Shown here: piece by piece, positions 18,336 to 26,668 of the stretch
Numbering within the stretch: the first letter of the stretch is position 1
Layout: each line of letters starts with the position of its first letter
Assembly: GCA_947497495.1 (NCBI GenBank)
Contig: CANMGT010000001.1
Location: forward strand, 1,116,001 to 1,180,000
Reading direction: 5' to 3'
Source: an uncultured Lentibacter sp.
GTDB taxonomy: Bacteria > Pseudomonadota > Alphaproteobacteria > Rhodobacterales > Rhodobacteraceae
DNA length: 64,000 nt
Notes under the pieces: generated by a model
Told to the model about the DNA's origin: nothing
Databases searched by the model: none
The model's input: the letters and a program-made list of their open reading frames with translations, nothing else
Position numbers and translations under genes: made by a program

Positions 18336-18547
18336 CGGCTTTCCTTTGCTGGGTTGAGGGCGGGAGCTTCCAGTGGTCCGGGGCGTCCCATTTGCTTTGG
18401 CTTGTTTGCCCTGTGGCCGTCATGAAAGTTTTTGCAAAAATTCCTAGCATGGCGTCTCTCTCTGTTTGTCTCTATACCTTGCTTTTATGCGGCATTGCGC
18501 TGCAATTAGCGACTCAGGAAGTTTCTTCACATGTAAGGTTTGCTAAC

Positions 18548-19429
18548 ATGATAGATTGGTCGATCATGCCGCCGCTCACAGCGCTTCGGGCCTTTGCAGC
18601 GCTGGCAGAAACCGGCTCAACGCAGTCGGCAGGGGCGGCGCTGAACGTCAGCCACGCCGCCATCAGCCAGCAGATCAAGGCGCTTGAGGGTTGGTTCGGA
18701 CAGCCGTTGGTAGACCGCTCTGCCAAGGCGCTCGTGCTGACCGAGCAAGGTGATCAGCTGGCGGATGCCTTGACGCTTGGCTTTGGCGCGATCGAGCGCA
18801 GAGTGAGCGAATTGCGCGATCTGGACGCCGAACGACCACTGCAGATCACCACCACGCCGACATTTGCCGCCAACTGGCTGCTGCCGCGGCTGGCCTCGTT
18901 TCGCGAGCGCCACCCCGATACCGACCTGATGATGAACGCGACGCCCAAAAGCATCGCGCTCGAGGCGGGCGGCGTTGACCTTGCGATCAGGTTCGGCAAT
19001 GGCAACTGGGCGGGGCTTAAAGCCGAGATGTTGGTGCCAACACGCATCGCCGTTGTCGCGGCCCCTGCGTTGATCGGCGCGAAAAAGATCAGCGATCCGC
19101 ATGAATTGAAGGCCTTTCACTGGCTCTCGGAAGAGGGCACTCATGAAGCCAGCGCCTGGCTACGCAAACATGGGGTGGAGGCCCACGAGGTGCGCGGCAT
19201 GACGCAGCTTGCAGGCAACATGATGCTCGACGGTGCGCGCCTTGGGCAGGGTGTCGTCAGCACAGCGCTTTGTTTTGTTGAGGAGGACATCGCCAAGGGC
19301 CGCCTGCAGCTGTTGTTTGACGAGCCTGACCAAGAGGCCAATTCTGGCTACTACCTTGTTTACCGCGACGCCGTTCAGCGCCCCGTTGCAAAAGCCTTTG
19401 CCGCTTGGATCAGAAAAGCCGCGCAGTAA
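18548..19429 (+). CDS. LysR-family transcriptional regulator (GcvA-like)
   Basis: DNA-binding regulator of 293 residues from the ATG at 18548. The frame is open upstream to 18392, but that part is hydrophobic and unlike the family. The N-terminal winged helix (PPLTALRAFAALAETGSTQS, then ALNVSHAAISQQIKALEGWF) is of the GcvA/AmpR kind. The rest is a LysR substrate-binding domain (about 90-293). The inducer and target are unknown. It sits alone between ccoNOQP and ccoGHIS and is the only gene of this block without an obvious oxidase role. AAGG lies about 12 nt before the start. Confidence 0.88.
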   Translation: MIDWSIMPPLTALRAFAALAETGSTQSAGAALNVSHAAISQQIKALEGWFGQPLVDRSAKALVLTEQGDQLADALTLGFGAIERRVSELRDLDAERPLQITTTPTFAANWLLPRLASFRERHPDTDLMMNATPKSIALEAGGVDLAIRFGNGNWAGLKAEMLVPTRIAVVAAPALIGAKKISDPHELKAFHWLSEEGTHEASAWLRKHGVEAHEVRGMTQLAGNMMLDGARLGQGVVSTALCFVEEDIAKGRLQLLFDEPDQEANSGYYLVYRDAVQRPVAKAFAAWIRKAAQ

Positions 19430-19450
19430 AGATAACTTTCAGATACAAAT

Positions 19451-19464
19451 TTGATACAGGTCAA
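19451..19464 (+). promoter_or_regulatory. FNR/FnrL-like box upstream of ccoG
   Basis: TTGATACAGGTCAA differs from TTGAT-N4-ATCAA at one position and ends 62 bp before the ccoG start, a spacing that suits activation of ccoGHIS at low oxygen. Confidence 0.75.
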
Positions 19465-19526
19465 AGAGTGAATGCCCGCAGCCTGAGACAAGGGCAGGGA
19501 ACAAAACCCATTTCCGGAGTGATTCC

Positions 19527-20951
19527 GTGTCAGACGCGCCACAAGAACTATACGCCTCCCGCGAGCCGATTTTCCCCAAGAAGGTTTACGGTAAATTCCG
19601 CAACCTGAAGTGGGCTATTCTGGCTGTTGCTCTGGGCATCTACTACCTCACGCCATGGATCCGCTGGGACCGTGGGCCAGCGCTGCCGGATCAGGCTGTC
19701 TTGCTCGACTTGGCCAACCGCCGTTTCTACTTCTTCTGGATCGAAATCTGGCCGCACGAGTTTTACTTCGTCGCGGGCCTGCTGGTTATGGCGGGCTTGG
19801 GGCTGTTTCTGTTTACCTCGGCTCTGGGGCGTGTCTGGTGTGGTTATGCTTGTCCGCAGACTGTCTGGACAGACTTGTTTATTCTGGTCGAACGCTGGAT
19901 CGAGGGCGACAGGAACGCGCGCCTGCGCCTGCACCGTCAGAAGAAGTGGGACTTCAAGAAAGTCCGCCTGCGCCTGACAAAGTGGATCGTCTGGGCCGTC
20001 ATCGGCATCTCCACGGGCGGCGCTTGGGTGTTTTACTTTACCGACGCGCCGACGCTGCTTGTTGATCTGTTCCAAGGCACGGCGCACCCCGTTGCCTACA
20101 CGACGATCCTTGTTATGGGCGCGATCACTTTCTTCTTCGGGGGCTTTGCCCGTGAGCAGATATGCATTTACGCCTGCCCATGGCCGCGCATTCAAGCCGC
20201 GATGATCGACGAAGACACGTTGATTGTAGGCTATCGCGAATGGCGCGGTGAGCCACGCGGCAAGATGCGCAAAGGCGCGCTTGACCCCGAGCAGGGCGAC
20301 TGCATCGACTGCATGGCCTGCGTCAACGTCTGCCCAATGGGGATCGACATTCGCGATGGCCAACAGCTTGAGTGCATCACCTGCGCGCTTTGCATCGACG
20401 CGTGCGACGAAACGATGGACCGCATCGGTAAGCCGCGCGGCCTTATCGACTACATGGCGCTGACCGATGAAACAAACGAACGCGCGGGCAAAGCGCCCAA
20501 GCCGATCTGGCAGCACGTGCTGCGCCCGCGCACCATTCTTTACACAACGCTTTGGTCGCTTGTTGGCGTCTTCCTTGTGGTTGCCCTGTTCATGCGGGCT
20601 GACGTTGACATGACGGTAGCACCGGTTCGCAACCCGACATTCGTAACCCTGTCTGACGGCTCGATCCGCAATGTCTACGAGATCAGGTTTCGCAACAAGC
20701 ACGGTGAAGAACGTCCGTTCAAACTGACAGTTGTGGGCGACGAGCCGTTCACACTGACAATGGAAGGCACCGACACCAACACCGTTGTGATCCCTGCGGA
20801 TAGCACCAAGCTTGTGCGCACCTATGTTGTGGCGCCCAAAGGCTCGGCGGCTGCCGACAGCGAGCGCGTTGACATCCGCCTCTGGGTGGAAGACGAAGCC
20901 TCAGGCGAACGCGCCTACAAGGACACTGTCTTTAACGGAAGGGCAAACTGA
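19527..20951 (+). CDS. ccoG: cbb3 oxidase assembly/redox protein CcoG (RdxA/FixG)
   Basis: Membrane-bound polyferredoxin of 474 residues needed for cbb3 maturation, reported in other bacteria to act as a cupric reductase. Several membrane helices surround the motifs CGYACPQTVWTDLF and CIYACPWPRIQAAM. The cytoplasmic domain binds two 4Fe-4S clusters through DCIDCMACVNVCPMGIDIR and QLECITCALCIDACD. A C-terminal periplasmic Ig-like domain (about 370-474) follows. The GTG start at 19527 has GGAGTG upstream. The stop overlaps the ccoH ATG by one base. Confidence 0.96.
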   Translation: MSDAPQELYASREPIFPKKVYGKFRNLKWAILAVALGIYYLTPWIRWDRGPALPDQAVLLDLANRRFYFFWIEIWPHEFYFVAGLLVMAGLGLFLFTSALGRVWCGYACPQTVWTDLFILVERWIEGDRNARLRLHRQKKWDFKKVRLRLTKWIVWAVIGISTGGAWVFYFTDAPTLLVDLFQGTAHPVAYTTILVMGAITFFFGGFAREQICIYACPWPRIQAAMIDEDTLIVGYREWRGEPRGKMRKGALDPEQGDCIDCMACVNVCPMGIDIRDGQQLECITCALCIDACDETMDRIGKPRGLIDYMALTDETNERAGKAPKPIWQHVLRPRTILYTTLWSLVGVFLVVALFMRADVDMTVAPVRNPTFVTLSDGSIRNVYEIRFRNKHGEERPFKLTVVGDEPFTLTMEGTDTNTVVIPADSTKLVRTYVVAPKGSAAADSERVDIRLWVEDEASGERAYKDTVFNGRAN

Positions 20952-21403
20952 TGGCACGCGAGATCACCGGCAAGCATGTTCTGCTCGGGTTTGTTGGCGC
21001 CTTTGGTGTCATCATCACGGTGAATGTTGTGATGGCTTATAACGCTGTCAAAACTTTCCCCGGCCTTGAGGTGAAGAACTCCTACATCGCCAGTCAGGAG
21101 TTTGACGTCCGCAAAGACGCACAAGAGGCTCTGGGCTGGACAGTGGGCGCCGAGCACGAGAACGGCGTACTGCGGCTTGAAATTCTGGACAGCGCGGGCC
21201 AGCCTGTGCAGCCTGCCAGAATGCAGGTTGTTCTGGGCCGCCCCACCCAAGAGAAAGACGACCAAGAGCTGAGCTTTACCTTTGATGGAAAAGCTTTTGT
21301 CACGCCTGTAGAAGTGGCTGACGGCAACTGGAATATCCGCATGACGGCTGTGGCCGAAGACGGCACTGGCTTTCAGCAGCGGCTTTTCCTGCACGTGAAG
21401 TGA
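20951..21403 (+). CDS. ccoH: cbb3 assembly protein CcoH (FixH)
   Basis: Single-span membrane protein of 150 residues of the FixH family. One N-terminal helix (VLLGFVGAFGVIITVNVVMA) is followed by a periplasmic beta-rich domain with VKNSYIASQEFD and an LGWTVGAEHENG phrase. It is required for stable cbb3 assembly in related bacteria. It is coupled to ccoG (TGATG) and followed by ccoI after 7 bp. Confidence 0.93.
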   Translation: MAREITGKHVLLGFVGAFGVIITVNVVMAYNAVKTFPGLEVKNSYIASQEFDVRKDAQEALGWTVGAEHENGVLRLEILDSAGQPVQPARMQVVLGRPTQEKDDQELSFTFDGKAFVTPVEVADGNWNIRMTAVAEDGTGFQQRLFLHVK

Positions 21404-21410
21404 GGCAGAG

Positions 21411-23600
21411 ATGACTGCAGCAATGCGCCCCAATATGTCGGCCTGTCCGGCATGTAGCGCGGCCCCCGCGGCCGAAGACTTGGCGGCGCGTGCGGCTCAG
21501 AAAGACGCCCGTTTGGCGCTGTCATTGCCGACCATTCACTGTGCTGCCTGTATTTCCGCTGTCGAGCGCCGCTTGGCCGAAGAGCCGGGCGTGATCAGCG
21601 CGCGGGTGAACCTGACTTTGAAGCGCGCCACGATTGAAGCAGAGCCTGAGGTGAGCGCCAAGCAGCTTGTCGAAGTGCTCGACACCATCGGCTATGAGGC
21701 CTACGAGCTTGACGCGGGCACGCTGAGCGCCACGGAAACAGACAAGGCTGGCCGTGAGCTTCTCATGCGCTTGGCAGTTGCTGGCTTCGCCTCGATGAAC
21801 GTGATGCTTTTGAGTGTCGCTGTTTGGGCGGGCGCGGCGGATGCAACACGTGACATGTTTCACTGGATCTCGGCGGCGATCACCCTGCCGACTGTGCTGT
21901 TCTCCGGTCAGCCGTTTTACCGCAGCGCCTGGAGTGTTCTGAAACACGGGCATCTTAACATGGATGTTCCGATCACGCTGGCCATTGTGCTCGCGGTAGC
22001 GACCTCGCTTTGGGAAACATCTCTCTCGGGCGAGCACGCCTATTTTGACGCGGCCTTGACGCTGACGTTTTTCCTGCTTGCGGGCCGCTACCTTGACCAC
22101 CGCACCCGTGCGATTGCGCGCTCTGCCGCCGAAGAACTGGCCGCGCTGGAAGTGCCGCGCGCCTTTGTCGTTGTCGACGGGCAAGAGCAGGAAGTGCGCA
22201 CCGCGACGCTGAAAGTCGGCGATGTTGTTCTGGTGCGCCCTGGTGGGCGGATGCCCGTTGATGGCGAGATCATCCAAGGCACCTCAGAGCTTGACCGCTC
22301 GCTGCTGACGGGCGAGAGCTTGCCTGTGTTTGCCCAAGTTGGCCAAGGTGTGTCGGCGGGCGAAGTGAACCTGACGGGGCCTTTGCACATCCGCGCGACG
22401 GCCGTTGGCGAAGAAACCTCGTTGCACCGGATGGCAGATTTGGTGGCGATCGCCGAGTCGGGCCGCTCGAAATATACCTCGTTGGCAGACGCGGCGGCCA
22501 AGCTGTATGCGCCCGGCGTGCATATCCTGTCGGCGCTGAGTTTTCTGGGCTGGTTGCTTTACTCGGGCGACATGCGCACAGCACTCAACATCGCGGCGGC
22601 GGTGCTGATTATTACCTGCCCCTGTGCGCTCGGCCTTGCTGTGCCTGCGGTGACAACGGCGGCGAGCGGGCGTCTTTTCCGCGCGGGTATGCTGATCAAA
22701 CATTCCACGGCGCTTGAACGTCTGGCACAGGTTGACACGGTTGTTTTTGATAAGACAGGCACGTTGACGGCTGGGACGCCAGAGCTGACCAACCTCGCAG
22801 AGCTTGCGCCTGAAACGCTCTCACTGGCCGCTGCCATGGCTGCGGGCTCTTCGCATCCGCTGTCGCGCGCGATTGCACTTGCCTGCAAGGAGGCAGGCGT
22901 CGAGCCGGCCGATATTGACGCGCTGACCGAAGTGCCGGGCTATGGCACCAAGGCCGTCTGGCAAGGCCAGGAGCTGCGCCTCGGGCGGGCCAGCTGGCTC
23001 GGTGCAAAGGCAGGCACGCAGACCACGGCTTGGCTCAAGCTGGGCGAGCAGGCCCCTGTCGCGCTGACCTTCAAAGACAGCCTGCGTGAGGGCGCTGAAG
23101 AGGCTGTGAAAGCGCTGCTCGCGTCTGGCAAGACGGTCTGCCTGATCTCGGGCGACACGACACAGGCTGTCGAGTCGATGGCCGAACGGCTGGGCATCGA
23201 GAACTGGATGGCCGAAGCGCTGCCCGGTGACAAAGCGGCACGCATTCAGGCTATGGCCGCCAAGGGCCAGAAGATCCTGATGGTCGGTGACGGGCTGAAC
23301 GACACGGCGGCGCTGACGGCGGCGCATGTCTCGATCTCGCCTGCGAGCGCGCTTGATGCGGCCCGCGTGGCCAGTGACATCGTGCTGCTGGGCGCAGACC
23401 TGTCGCCTATCCCGACGGCGATCGACACAGCGGCTTCGGCCGTCAAACGCATCAAGGAAAACTTCCGCATCGCGACGCTTTACAACATCATCGCGGTGCC
23501 TTTGGCCGTGGCGGGCCTTGCCACACCGCTGATTGCCGCCTTGGCGATGTCGAGCTCATCCATTACAGTCTCGCTCAACGCAATGCGCTTGAGAGGCTGA
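21411..23600 (+). CDS. ccoI: Copper-transporting P-type ATPase CcoI (FixI)
   Basis: P1B-type ATPase of 729 residues that exports copper across the inner membrane for the CuB site of cbb3. A cysteine-rich N-terminus (SACPACSAAP) precedes a heavy-metal-associated domain with IHCAACISAVE. Downstream are the phosphatase loop LTGESLPV, the transmembrane metal-binding CPC in ITCPCALGLAVP, the phosphorylation site DKTGTLT, and the hinge MVGDGLNDTAAL. The position directly after ccoH marks it as CcoI rather than a general CopA. Confidence 0.96.
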   Translation: MTAAMRPNMSACPACSAAPAAEDLAARAAQKDARLALSLPTIHCAACISAVERRLAEEPGVISARVNLTLKRATIEAEPEVSAKQLVEVLDTIGYEAYELDAGTLSATETDKAGRELLMRLAVAGFASMNVMLLSVAVWAGAADATRDMFHWISAAITLPTVLFSGQPFYRSAWSVLKHGHLNMDVPITLAIVLAVATSLWETSLSGEHAYFDAALTLTFFLLAGRYLDHRTRAIARSAAEELAALEVPRAFVVVDGQEQEVRTATLKVGDVVLVRPGGRMPVDGEIIQGTSELDRSLLTGESLPVFAQVGQGVSAGEVNLTGPLHIRATAVGEETSLHRMADLVAIAESGRSKYTSLADAAAKLYAPGVHILSALSFLGWLLYSGDMRTALNIAAAVLIITCPCALGLAVPAVTTAASGRLFRAGMLIKHSTALERLAQVDTVVFDKTGTLTAGTPELTNLAELAPETLSLAAAMAAGSSHPLSRAIALACKEAGVEPADIDALTEVPGYGTKAVWQGQELRLGRASWLGAKAGTQTTAWLKLGEQAPVALTFKDSLREGAEEAVKALLASGKTVCLISGDTTQAVESMAERLGIENWMAEALPGDKAARIQAMAAKGQKILMVGDGLNDTAALTAAHVSISPASALDAARVASDIVLLGADLSPIPTAIDTAASAVKRIKENFRIATLYNIIAVPLAVAGLATPLIAALAMSSSSITVSLNAMRLRG

Positions 23601-23605
23601 CGGAC

Positions 23606-23809
23606 GTGAACATCCTGACTTATCTGATCCCGATCTCGCTTGTTCTGGGCGGCTTCGGCTTGCTGTTTTTTGTCTTCACGTTGAGAACAAACCAGTATGA
23701 TGACCCCGAGGGCGACGCGCAGCGCATTTTGTCAGACGAGTGGGACGACAAGCCAAAGCCCTCGCCCCAGCCTTCACCCCAGTCTACACCCAAGCCCGAA
23801 AAGCCCTAA
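23606..23809 (+). CDS. ccoS: cbb3 oxidase maturation protein CcoS
   Basis: Small protein of 67 residues with one N-terminal membrane helix (YLIPISLVLGGFGLLFFVF) and the conserved stretch TNQYDDPEGDAQRILSDEWD. The tail is Pro/Ser/Lys-rich and low in complexity. In Rhodobacter CcoS is needed for cofactor insertion into the oxidase. It starts at GTG 23606, 5 nt after ccoI. Its last 4 bp overlap the convergent Hint-protein gene. Confidence 0.93.
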   Translation: MNILTYLIPISLVLGGFGLLFFVFTLRTNQYDDPEGDAQRILSDEWDDKPKPSPQPSPQSTPKPEKP

Positions 23810-24846
23810 GCTGTCGCGGGGAGGGGCTCTTTAAGCCCTTGGCTTGTGACGCATCTGACAGCGTTTCTCGCCTCAAGCGCAGTCAGCACCATGCGCGCCG
23901 TCGCTGACTGGAAGCTGGGGCCAAAATGGTTGTGCAAAGCGCGGCGCACGCGCGGCTCGAACCCCAGAAGCGCCATCTGTCCAAGATGTAGGCTTTCGCT
24001 GGCGACGCCGTTTGACAGCACGATCTCGTGGCCCTCAAACAAGAGGTGGTGATAGGCGAGGCCGCGGGGCAGCGGCAAGCTGCTCACACCCGCTTTTCCC
24101 ACCAGATACTTCGCGGCAACCAGCACCTCCGGCACGCCGTAGAGTAGCTCGATCGTTGCGCCGCCCAGCGCAATACGGTGGTTGCGCGACACCATGAGCG
24201 TATGTGTTGGGCAGCCAGGCCCGAAAGCCTCGGCGGCAATCACGATGGCCGCGTTCTCCTGTGCGCTGCGCTCGGCTCTGGAGATGTCGCGGCGGCCCGC
24301 CCAGAGCAAGCGTTGCAGCCCGTTGTCGAGCGTCTGAACCCTGTCACCAGCCTTGAGCGTCTCAACGGGGCGCGGCCCTTCGGAAGTCTCAATCAGTGTG
24401 CCTGTGGCAAAGCAAGGTACGACAGTCGGCGTCGGCGTGCCCGTCGCTGTATAGGTGGTGCCGTCGGTGCTTTCGAGTGAGCCGCCGGAGCCTGTGGTGC
24501 CGACGATGCCGGAGGTCATTCCGCTTGCCGGGCCGTTGGAGGCGGTGACGGTTGTGTTGAACGAGTGAAAGGCAACAACCACTCCGTCGACGACAAGCGC
24601 AACAGCGCCGTTGGCATGCAGCCCGTTGAACGTGCCCGAGGTTGCTTGGTCGATCAGGTAAATGTCGGTTCCGGCGATGGAGTTGTCGAGCGTGCCGAGC
24701 GTATTGGTCGTGCGCACGGTGCCGCTGGGGTTGTAGATGACAACCTGCACAGTCGCCGGATCGGTTCCGGCATCGAGCGCGACTTCGACAAAGTCGAGCG
24801 AGCCACTGCCAAGATATTTGATTTCAGAAATGTATGGGTCAGGCAT
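23806..24846 (-). CDS. Hint-domain protein with N-terminal lamin-tail-like beta domain
   Basis: A 346-residue protein without signal peptide. Residues 1-110 (ISEIKYLGSGSLDFVEVALD) resemble a lamin-tail-type beta-sandwich, then comes a Ser/Thr/Gly-rich linker. The second half (about 143-310) begins PCFATGTLIETSEGPRPVE and contains TLDNGLQRLLWAGRR and MVSRNHRIAL, the block pattern of the Hint (Hedgehog/intein-like) module frequent in Rhodobacteraceae secreted or surface proteins. Family members may undergo self-cleavage at the Cys of PCFATG. Lack of a Sec signal suggests type I or other export, or cell-internal function. Role unknown. Confidence 0.75.
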   Translation of the reverse strand: MPDPYISEIKYLGSGSLDFVEVALDAGTDPATVQVVIYNPSGTVRTTNTLGTLDNSIAGTDIYLIDQATSGTFNGLHANGAVALVVDGVVVAFHSFNTTVTASNGPASGMTSGIVGTTGSGGSLESTDGTTYTATGTPTPTVVPCFATGTLIETSEGPRPVETLKAGDRVQTLDNGLQRLLWAGRRDISRAERSAQENAAIVIAAEAFGPGCPTHTLMVSRNHRIALGGATIELLYGVPEVLVAAKYLVGKAGVSSLPLPRGLAYHHLLFEGHEIVLSNGVASESLHLGQMALLGFEPRVRRALHNHFGPSFQSATARMVLTALEARNAVRCVTSQGLKEPLPATA

Positions 24847-24872
24847 ACACGCCTCACAAACTGGTTAAAAAA

Positions 24873-26315
24873 CTATGGGCCTATCATAAAACAAGTGACA
24901 TTGCGGGCTTGCAGGCGGCGGCAGGCCAGTTCGGCCCGCTCGCGGGTGAGGCCGTTGAAGTTGGCCTCGAAGCCTTTGGGGCGTTTGACAACCTTGCGCA
25001 GGGAGCCGTCGAGTGTTTCCATCTCGTTGAGAGCTGTCTTGAGTAGCGCACGCTCGGCTTTGTAGCGCGTGGTGTAGCGGCCAACGCTGATGCCCCAGTG
25101 CTTGCCGCCAGACGTTGAAACGCGGGTGACAACCTCGCGGACGATCTCCTGGGTTTGCTTTTGCAGGGGCTTTGCGGGGGCTGTCGTGTTGACGCTGGCC
25201 AGAACGATGTCGCTCGGGCGCGCGGTTGGTTTGACAAGTGGTGTGGCGGCTGGCGCAAGCTCGGTCGTGACGAGGGGCGTCTTTTGCGCCTCGGCCAGGG
25301 CTTCCGTGATGTCGCTTTTCATGGCCACGATAACAGGCGCGGCTTCTGGCTCAGGGCGGCGCTTGGGCCGCAGGCTGTGTTTTACAGCCGTCACGAGGCG
25401 GATGGTTTTGCCTTTCGCGCCAGGAGCGGGGTTGCCGTTTGAGGCAATAACCGCACTGTAAGCCGGCTTGCCGGGCTTACGCACTTTGGCGCGGCTCGGG
25501 GCACGTTTGAAGCCCAAGTCGAGCAACTCCGCGACCTTGGCGTTGCGTGAGGCGGTTGAGCGGCCGCCGAAGACGGTTGCAATAACACGCTCGTTGCCGC
25601 GCTCGGCAGAGGCGACAAGGTTAAAGCCAGCAGCGCGCGTGTAACCTGTTTTGATGCCGTCGGCACCTTTGTAGGCGGCGAGAAGGCGGCGGTTTGTGTT
25701 GGCGACTTCGCGGATGCCAGCGTCAGCGGTGCGGCGGCTGAACAGGTTGTAATACTGCGGGTAGTCGTAGAGCACATGCCGGCCAAGAATTGTCATGTCA
25801 TGCGCCGTTGACATATGGCCGCTTTCTGTAAGGCCGTGTGCGTTTTTGAAGGTGGTGCGTGTCATGCCCAGCGCTTTGGCAGTGCGGTTCATCCGGCGGG
25901 CAAACTTGGCTTCCGAGCCTGCGATGGCTTCGCCGATGGCCGTGGCGCAGTCGTTGGCGGACTTCACGGCGGCGGCGCGAATACAGTAACGCAGCTTGAT
26001 GCGCTGGCCAGCAACAAGGCCCAGCTTTGAGGGCGGCTCGGAGGCGGCATTTTTTGAGATGCGCATGTTTGTGTCGAGGCTGATCTCGCCACGCTCGATG
26101 GCTTCAAAGGCAATGTAGAGCGTCATCATTTTGGTGAGGGAGGCAGGATGCAGGCGAGTGTCGGCGTTGCGCGAATGCATGATCTTGCCAGTGCGCGCAT
26201 CCATAACCACAGCAGCATAGGGCGCCGCGACCGCGCTCAGGGGAGCGAGGAGCAACATCCAGATGAATGCAAAGAGTCTCAGCCCCCGCAGGGATTCTGT
26301 GCGATGCTTTTGCAC
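24873..26315 (-). CDS. D-alanyl-D-alanine carboxypeptidase with C-terminal SPOR domain
   Basis: Penicillin-binding protein of the DacA/DacC family that trims the terminal D-Ala of peptidoglycan stem peptides in the periplasm. From the GTG at 26315 (AAGG 8 nt upstream) the product has 480 residues. I prefer this to the TTG at 26339. A signal peptide cleaves near AVA-AP (about residue 30). Active-site motifs are SLTK (59-62), SAN (119-121) and KTG (222-224). After a basic Pro/Ala-rich linker, a C-terminal SPOR-like module (about 400-480; WGISVGRYTTRYKAE, ACRRLQARNVTCFMIGP) would target it to septal denuded glycan. Confidence 0.92.
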   Translation of the reverse strand: MQKHRTESLRGLRLFAFIWMLLLAPLSAVAAPYAAVVMDARTGKIMHSRNADTRLHPASLTKMMTLYIAFEAIERGEISLDTNMRISKNAASEPPSKLGLVAGQRIKLRYCIRAAAVKSANDCATAIGEAIAGSEAKFARRMNRTAKALGMTRTTFKNAHGLTESGHMSTAHDMTILGRHVLYDYPQYYNLFSRRTADAGIREVANTNRRLLAAYKGADGIKTGYTRAAGFNLVASAERGNERVIATVFGGRSTASRNAKVAELLDLGFKRAPSRAKVRKPGKPAYSAVIASNGNPAPGAKGKTIRLVTAVKHSLRPKRRPEPEAAPVIVAMKSDITEALAEAQKTPLVTTELAPAATPLVKPTARPSDIVLASVNTTAPAKPLQKQTQEIVREVVTRVSTSGGKHWGISVGRYTTRYKAERALLKTALNEMETLDGSLRKVVKRPKGFEANFNGLTRERAELACRRLQARNVTCFMIGP

Positions 26316-26668
26316 GGGTCTTGCCTTTTTCTGCCTCAATGCCGCCGATTTGCTCGACTGGCTTTTTATGAATTACCTATAGGCTAACATATCGTAGCTG
26401 TTGAATAAAGTTTTCATTTTTAGGTTGAGCAAAGGAAATTTCACCACATCTAGTGGGTGGGAACTTGAGTCCCCCTACATGGCGCATTGTGGCGAGAATG
26501 TGGCGAAGAAAAAGGCAGGTTAAAGGCTGATCTTCGCGGAAGGTTGCAAACTGGCTTCGCAGCTTTGGCGCCTGCGGCGGGCAGGTGGTGAGGAGCTCGC
26601 CCCTCACACTGCTTGTTTAGGTGGGGGCCAGTTGCAAACCCCCGGGATATTAGAGGCAATAAGAAAGC
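26316..26668. other. 353-bp intergenic stretch upstream of the carboxypeptidase gene
   Basis: No gene is visible. It holds an AT-rich segment (26360-26440) that probably contains the promoter of the minus-strand carboxypeptidase gene. It also contains a near-palindrome CACCACATCTAGTGGGTG (26442-26459) and a degenerate copy of the GGGGGC repeat family (26621-26668: GTGGGGGCCAG, then ACCCCCGGGATATTA and GGCAATAAGAAAG). The short open frames here have no support. Confidence 0.5.

Noticed and set aside
18392..18547. Hydrophobic N-terminal extension of the LysR regulator
   Set aside because: LysR proteins start directly with the winged helix; the ATG at 18548 gives the expected length.
19548..20702. 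384-codon minus-strand open frame opposite ccoG
   Set aside because: Shadow of ccoG, whose 4Fe-4S motifs are clear.
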